Below are positions 7,122 to 9,659 of a DNA stretch of 9,659 nucleotides, in pieces (positions within the stretch are counted from its first letter, which is position 1; the number at the start of each line of letters is the position of its first letter). Made by a program: the position numbers and the translations under genes. This stretch comes from Planctomycetia bacterium (lineage in GTDB: Bacteria > Planctomycetota > PLA2 > JAEUHO01), in assembly GCA_030618975.1 (NCBI GenBank), contig JAUXCH010000129.1, positions 1-9,659 on the forward strand, given 5' to 3'. The notes beneath the pieces were generated by a model. That model had not been told where the DNA came from. It made no database searches and was given only the letters and a program-made list of their open reading frames with translations.

Positions 7122-8438
7122 CTACGACTTCTCTCGATAGCCGTGGCTGCGAAACCAGCTGCCGACAAGTTCGTTGATCTCGGCAGTCGGGACCTCGGCG
7201 AAGTCGAACACCTCGAAGAGCGGCGCGCACAAGTCCCCCACGAGCTGCGCCAGGCTCTCTGGATCGCGAAGGAGGCCGAGCCGCATTTGGCATCCCACCA
7301 CGACCTGCGACACCTCCGCAGGCGCCGGATACTGATCCTTCACAATCGAAGATCGCAGTGAGTCAGACGCATCCAGGCGACGACCGCTGAGCCCTCCGTG
7401 CACGAGACTCAGGTGCACGGTCGCATCGTCGGATGCTCCCAGCGCGTGATACAGACGGTCTATGTACATCAGGAAGGCCAGATGCTCATAGACGCGCATG
7501 TCGTACCAGAGAGTCTCACGCGGGCAAGCCGCGCGGCCCTCAACCTGGACGCTGTCCTCCATGAGGGACTTGAGGTCGTAGAACTCCCCGCGTTCGCTGA
7601 GACACCAGTACTCAAAGCGGTCCGCGCCGCCAGAGGGGTACTGAATGCGAGCTCGGATGCCTCCGGTGACGGGCCGGGGCCGAAACTCCTCCCGCGAGTA
7701 CACGTAGGCGATGCTCTCGCCCTTGCGAGCGCAGGCGCGCGCCACACGCAGGAGTTCCCCGGGCCGCAGGACCGGCTGGTCTCCCCGAGAGACAGAGGCG
7801 CGCATTTCGACATACCCCAGCAGCTTCGCGCTCATGCCCGCCGTCTCGCAGTGCTGCCGGAACCAATCGCCCTCGACCGTGTCTGCAGACAGTCTTGGAG
7901 ACCGTGCCGATACGGGGTCCGCTGTGGCGAGTGGTCCTCCCGAGCTGGCTACGCTCGGGGAATCGTCCTCTGCCTCCATCAGTTCCGCGGGATCGTGCGC
8001 GGCGAGTAGCTGAGCGCGCCTTCCCACGCGCTCCATCAGCCTCACGCGGTAGTCATCCGGGTCACTCCAGTACAGCAGGTCATAGCCCCCGAGATCGAAG
8101 TGGACCTTTGCCTGACTCTGGGCCCGATTGGGGAGGTCGGGCTGGTGATCAGCCCGCGCGGCGAGGATAAGGCGTCGCCACCTTCGATCGGCCTGTACTC
8201 GACGGTGGAATCCCATGTGATACCCGACCTCCAGATAGCAGTTCGGGCGCTCGTAGGTCAGGTCCGCGACGACTAGGTCACACTGCTCGATCGCGTCCAG
8301 GATCTCCTCCTTCAATAGGCCCCCCTCGTTGTCGAAGTCGATCCGTTCCACACGAAGGTCGAGGTCTGCGAACCCGGACTCGAGGTGGATTTTCAGATTC
8401 GCGTAGATCGAGTCCAAGTCTGGCCTGCCTATCGGCAT
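7122..8438 (-). CDS. Nucleoside-deoxyribosyltransferase/TIR-like domain protein with unrecognised C-terminal domain
   Basis: A 438-residue protein counted from the ATG at 8438. Residues 1-145 resemble the NDT/TIR-like Rossmann-type fold used by deoxyribosyltransferases and by immune nucleotide-processing effectors: MPIG, then DFDNEGG (34-40), a helix EEILDAIEQC, the strand-turn DLVVADLTYERPN (54-66) and YLEVGY (68-73), whose E70 sits where these enzymes have the catalytic Glu. A Ser/Ala/Asp-rich linker covers about 150-188. Residues 190-438 form a separate soluble domain that I do not recognise (WYDMRVYEHL 311-320; VHLSLVHGGLSGRRL 341-355). There is no signal peptide or membrane segment, so it is cytosolic. 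The family's first strand (RVFFI) is encoded directly upstream, so translation probably begins at ATC 8465, adding nine residues. About 77% of the first 100 codons end in G/C versus about 94% in the kinase, suggesting acquisition. The domain call is likely; a defence role is inferred. Confidence 0.85.
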   Translation of the reverse strand: MPIGRPDLDSIYANLKIHLESGFADLDLRVERIDFDNEGGLLKEEILDAIEQCDLVVADLTYERPNCYLEVGYHMGFHRRVQADRRWRRLILAARADHQPDLPNRAQSQAKVHFDLGGYDLLYWSDPDDYRVRLMERVGRRAQLLAAHDPAELMEAEDDSPSVASSGGPLATADPVSARSPRLSADTVEGDWFRQHCETAGMSAKLLGYVEMRASVSRGDQPVLRPGELLRVARACARKGESIAYVYSREEFRPRPVTGGIRARIQYPSGGADRFEYWCLSERGEFYDLKSLMEDSVQVEGRAACPRETLWYDMRVYEHLAFLMYIDRLYHALGASDDATVHLSLVHGGLSGRRLDASDSLRSSIVKDQYPAPAEVSQVVVGCQMRLGLLRDPESLAQLVGDLCAPLFEVFDFAEVPTAEINELVGSWFRSHGYREKS

Positions 8439-8661
8439 GATGAAGAAGACGCGCGAGCGGTTGATGGGTGAGCTCCGCTACGAAGACGACATGGTCGTGC
8501 TCTACTCCAAGAACCGCGTCGCTTACCTCACGCCGCTCCAGCATCAGGAGGCGCTGCTCTCCCTGCCTGAGCGTGCGCGAAGGAAGGTTCTCGCGAAGAC
8601 GAAGAAGATCAGGGAGCGTCTGCTCCTTGGCACCGGCATGCCGAGGCGGCCCGGGATCTAG
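8437..8661 (+). CDS. Small basic hypothetical protein, head to head with the TIR-like gene
   Basis: 74 residues if it starts at the first ATG, 65 if at the in-frame ATG at 8464 (residue 10). It has no recognised domain; it is rich in Lys/Arg, with a predicted short strand region (DDMVVLYSKNRVAYL) followed by a charged helix (QEALLSLPERARRKVLAKTKKIRERLL). About 88% of codons end in G or C (hand count), in line with real coding in this genome, whereas the antisense frame looks like a shadow. Neither ATG has a good Shine-Dalgarno. The first start would share its ATG/CAT with the opposite gene, and any start here overlaps the probable true 5' end of the TIR-like gene by 2-29 bp, so one of the starts may be wrong. 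Possible functions include a regulator or partner of the divergent gene, but nothing in the sequence shows this. Confidence 0.5.
   Translation: MMKKTRERLMGELRYEDDMVVLYSKNRVAYLTPLQHQEALLSLPERARRKVLAKTKKIRERLLLGTGMPRRPGI
8473..8476 (-). promoter_or_regulatory. GGAG placing the TIR-like start at a non-canonical ATC
   Basis: GGAG on the minus strand lies 7 nt before ATC at 8465-8463, which is in frame with the TIR-like gene. Between this point and the in-frame TAG at 8480-8478 there is no ATG, GTG, TTG or CTG. Starting at ATC would give (M)NRSRVFFIMPIG, a normal-looking N-terminus for the family. The ATG at 8438 has no Shine-Dalgarno. Confidence 0.4.
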
Positions 8662-8744
8662 GAGCCCGGGCCCCCTCACCCTGAACCCAAACCGCTCCGC
8701 TCAGCCCTCGGGGTGAGCCTGGCTGGCCGGCTCGGGGATCGAAA

Positions 8745-8758
8745 CCGCCCTTCGGCGG
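8745..8758. other. Small GC hairpin CCGCC-CTTC-GGCGG
   Basis: A 5-bp stem with a 4-nt CTTC loop in the gap after the small gene (stop at 8659-8661) and before the gene at 8888. It lacks a T run on either strand, so a classic terminator is not supported. Confidence 0.3.
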
Positions 8759-8872
8759 CGCGGGGACGCGTCGGCCCAAATTTAGCGTCTGACGTGCAAG
8801 CGTAGCAGAAGCGGTCTGGACGTTGACGGCGCCTCGGGTGTAGCCTCCCCTCTCCGGGCGAGTGTGCTCGGT

Positions 8873-8878
8873 GGGGAG
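8873..8878 (+). promoter_or_regulatory. Shine-Dalgarno GGGGAG that fixes the start at 8888
   Basis: GGGGAG lies 9 nt before the ATG at 8888. It falls inside the extra eight codons of an alternative GTG start at 8864, which argues for the shorter protein. Confidence 0.6.
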
Positions 8879-8887
8879 AAACGGATC

Positions 8888-9226
8888 ATGGTCGTAGGCA
8901 CGACACTCATGAAGCTCGATGGAAATGCGTACTTCAGCCCCAGCTTTCCGCGGGGTGGGCTCGCGGCGACATTCGCCGTTGAGGTCTCGCACTACCAGGG
9001 CCTCACGAACTTCACCGTCATCGTCGAACACCGGGACGAGCACGACACGACCTTTGCCACGCTGGGCACGTTCACCGCCATCACGGCGGACGGCCACTCT
9101 GAGTTGGATCTCACCGGCTGCAAGCAGATCCTGCGCTTCCAGTACAACCTGAACGGCGGCAGCGCCTCCAACGGGGACGGCGTCCACTTCGTGATGCAGG
9201 CTCCGTCCTGGCGTCCGTACGCCTAG
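8888..9226 (+). CDS. Uncharacterised beta-rich 112-residue protein
   Basis: No domain recognised. The protein is soluble, without signal peptide or membrane segment. Its pattern is alternating beta strands: LAATFAVEVSHYQ (25-37), NFTVIVEHRD (41-50), FATLGTFTAI (57-66), SELDLTG (71-77), KQILRFQYNL (79-88) and VHFVMQAPSWRPY (99-111). This suggests a single beta-sandwich or jelly-roll fold. Such small beta proteins occur among phage or particle structural components and carbohydrate-binding modules, but no family motif settles it. It has its own Shine-Dalgarno and lies 92 bp before the next gene on the same strand, so the two may be co-expressed. About 87% of codons end in G or C. Coding status is fairly sure; function is unknown. 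Confidence 0.75.
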   Translation: MVVGTTLMKLDGNAYFSPSFPRGGLAATFAVEVSHYQGLTNFTVIVEHRDEHDTTFATLGTFTAITADGHSELDLTGCKQILRFQYNLNGGSASNGDGVHFVMQAPSWRPYA

Positions 9227-9306
9227 GTCGACGGACCACGACCAACACATCCGCATGGTGCCGGCCCAGGTGAGACGCTTGGGGCGGCTTCCTCGCACAT
9301 GCTCAA

Positions 9307-9312
9307 GGGGAG
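9307..9312 (+). promoter_or_regulatory. Shine-Dalgarno GGGGAG for the gene at 9319
   Basis: GGGGAG (within CAAGGGGAG) ends 6 nt before the ATG at 9319, an ideal spacing. This supports the partial gene at the right edge as real. Confidence 0.65.
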
Positions 9313-9318
9313 ATCGCG

Positions 9319-9659
9319 ATGGAAGCTGGCGTGCGGGATCTGTGGAACCCTGGTGAGGCGTTCGTGCCGGAGTGCCCGCTTTGCAGCGGGAAGGTCGCGC
9401 GTGACGATCCGGCGGCTCAGGCGTTGGACTGGGGCCTGAGAACGGCTAGGACGAAGTCGGCGTGCTCGGGCTTCTGGACGACTGTCGAAGCGGCGGACTC
9501 GTACATGCGCTGGGCGGGACGGCGGCACACAGCCGTGTCAGACTTCGTAAGGAGTGAACTCGGCGCACTCCTCTCAGACGAAGATCCTGGCGGTCCAGGG
9601 GGAGGGGGGACCGAGGAAGAGACGCCGGGTGGGGGCGCGGAGGAGGATGATTCACTTGC
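9319..9659 (+). CDS. Partial gene: CxxC protein with acidic Gly-rich tail, runs off the right edge
   Basis: The frame is open from the ATG at 9319 to the window end (113 residues and two bases) behind a strong Shine-Dalgarno. Residues 17-24 read PECPLCSG, a zinc-knuckle-like CxxC; a third Cys is C49 and no second CxxC pair is seen, so zinc binding is uncertain. Residues 52-85 look helical (FWTTVEAADSYM, SDFVRSELGALL). From about 87 the protein becomes a low-complexity Gly/Pro/Glu/Asp tail with no hydrophobic residue until L113. This looks like a flexible linker to another domain or an acidic C-terminal tail. About 71% of codons end in G or C, the lowest in the window, which points to foreign origin. 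It follows the beta-rich gene by 92 bp on the same strand. No family recognised. Confidence 0.7.
   Translation, partial: MEAGVRDLWNPGEAFVPECPLCSGKVARDDPAAQALDWGLRTARTKSACSGFWTTVEAADSYMRWAGRRHTAVSDFVRSELGALLSDEDPGGPGGGGTEEETPGGGAEEDDSL

Noticed and set aside
6715..7293. A 192-codon minus-strand frame overlapping the end of the TIR-like gene
   Set aside because: It begins inside the TIR-like coding region in another frame and its product is Arg/Pro/Ser-rich without any recognisable motif.
8278..8679. A 133-codon minus-strand frame that could be an alternative 5' part of the TIR-like gene through a frameshift
   Set aside because: The family-type first strand is encoded in the TIR-like frame itself, and this frame is antisense to the strongly GC3-biased small gene.
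8823..8846. TTGACG with TAGCCT as a promoter for the gene at 8888
   Set aside because: The two hexamers are only 12 nt apart, and no -10-like hexamer lies at 16-18 nt.

Overview
The window is very GC-rich bacterial DNA. The left part carries a eukaryotic-type Ser/Thr kinase, a secreted HEAT-repeat/VWA protein and a secreted FG-GAP/ASPIC-UnbV (CRTAC1-type) protein. This combination is typical of Planctomycetota and related large-genome, high-GC lineages. The phylum is an inference from gene content and base composition; no rRNA or marker gene is present.

Left block (1-5646), all on the minus strand and read right to left: a calcium-binding beta-propeller-like CRTAC1-family protein (5646-3760), then 33 bp later a 909-residue exported protein (Cys-rich N-terminus, zincin-like region, HEAT repeats, C-terminal VWA domain; 3726-997), then 98 bp later a Ser/Thr protein kinase (898 to the left edge, C-terminus not in the window). 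By hand count the kinase has about 94% G/C at third codon positions. The three genes may be partly co-transcribed: the first has a clear Shine-Dalgarno and a candidate promoter, while the other two lack a Shine-Dalgarno and have -10-like hexamers close to the ATG.

Middle (5647-7121): about 840 bp without a convincing gene, holding a polypurine tract and a cluster of dyads over the candidate promoter. A complete tRNA gene with anticodon CAT follows (6488-6564). Its acceptor and anticodon arms look more like the lysidine-modified tRNA-Ile2 than tRNA-Met. Then come about 560 bp of gene-free DNA.

Right block (7122-9659) looks accessory: smaller, unfamiliar genes with weaker G/C third-position bias (about 71-88%). 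It contains a minus-strand protein with a nucleoside-deoxyribosyltransferase/TIR-like N-terminal domain and an unrecognised C-terminal domain (a candidate immune or signalling effector); a small basic protein that overlaps its 5' end head to head; a 112-residue beta-rich protein of unknown role; and a gene running off the right edge with a CxxC motif and an acidic Gly-rich tail. The most interesting point is that the conserved first strand of the TIR-like domain is encoded upstream of its only ATG. This suggests initiation at a non-canonical ATC preceded by a GGAG, or a mutated start codon.
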